Assembly (NCBI GenBank): GCA_016780945.1
Contig: JADHKY010000068.1
Location: forward strand, 1-6,028
From: Aquiluna sp.
Lineage (GTDB): Bacteria; Actinomycetota; Actinomycetes; Actinomycetales; Microbacteriaceae
Direction: 5' to 3'
Length of the DNA stretch: 6,028 nt
Position 1 is the stretch's first letter, and every line of letters begins with the position of its first letter. The notes beneath the pieces are model-generated. The model saw only the letters and a program-made list of their open reading frames with translations, did not search any database and was not told the origin of the DNA. Of this stretch, positions 5,975 through 6,028 are shown piece after piece. A program made the translations under genes and the position numbers.

Positions 5975-6017
5975 CGGGCGCCGCCCACTTTGGTTGCTAT
6001 CAGAGTGGCGGCGCCCG
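5975..6017 (+). terminator. Large GC-rich hairpin, probable operon terminator or leader hairpin of the next gene
   Basis: CGGGCGCCGCC (5975-5985) pairs perfectly with GGCGGCGCCCG (6007-6017). After one bulged C (5986) the stem continues as ACTTTG (5987-5992) with CAGAGT (6001-6006), containing one G-U pair, and closes on the 8-nt loop GTTGCTAT (5993-6000). The result is a 17-bp stem that is very stable at its base. The sequence after it (AACCTTTAAGC) has only three consecutive T, and the opposite strand has no T run either, so it is not a classic intrinsic terminator. Actinobacterial terminators often lack a good U-tract, so termination of the glmS-tsaD transcript is plausible. Alternatively it belongs to the leader of a gene beyond the window end. 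Confidence 0.5.
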
Positions 6018-6028
6018 AACCTTTAAGC

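Noticed and set aside
5814..6028. CIRCE (HrcA) or HAIR (HspR) operator for a following groES gene
   Set aside because: Neither TTAGCACTC-N9-GAGTGCTAA nor CTTGAGT-N7-ACTCAAG is present; the ACTTTG/CAGAGT pairs are part of a longer hairpin.

Overview
The window looks like a piece of chromosome from a small-genome, mid-GC actinobacterium. GC is about 55% on two hand-counted 60-base lines. The gene order alr-tsaE-tsaB-rimI-tsaD downstream of glmS and acpS is an actinobacterial arrangement: Mycobacterium tuberculosis has a looser version of it. The very tight packing and moderate GC fit the Microbacteriaceae, especially the streamlined freshwater Luna-type lineages (Rhodoluna/Aquiluna-like). This placement is inferred from gene order and protein character, not from a database search.

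Bases 1-44 hold the end of an unseen upstream region and a candidate promoter for glmS. From 45 to 5813 there is one unbroken forward-strand gene string: glmS (45-1895), acpS (1897-2250), alr (2251-3312), tsaE (3312-3764), tsaB (3748-4332), and one long frame (4332-5813) that joins RimI to TsaD. The junctions are 1 nt, 0 nt, a 1-nt overlap (TAATG), a 17-nt overlap and a 1-nt overlap (TGATG), so this is almost certainly one transcript with coupled translation. Two genes, acpS and tsaB, start with TTG. Bases 5814-6028 are probably non-coding. They contain a strong 17-bp GC-rich hairpin (5975-6017) and a weaker long-range pairing (5814-5933).

Functionally, the operon combines precursor supply for the cell envelope with a tRNA modification. 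GlmS makes glucosamine-6-phosphate for peptidoglycan, Alr makes D-alanine for peptidoglycan, and AcpS activates acyl carrier protein for lipid synthesis. TsaE, TsaB and TsaD form the complex that installs t6A at position 37 of ANN-decoding tRNAs; its partner TsaC is not in the window. RimI acetylates the N-terminus of ribosomal protein S18 in enterobacteria and is usually a separate gene.

The most notable feature is the RimI-TsaD single frame. It has almost no linker, possible in-frame restart ATGs at the seam, and a Gly-to-Ser change in the RimI acetyl-CoA loop. I found no mobile element, CRISPR array, tRNA, rRNA or clear new defence or biosynthetic system; the core of the window is housekeeping.
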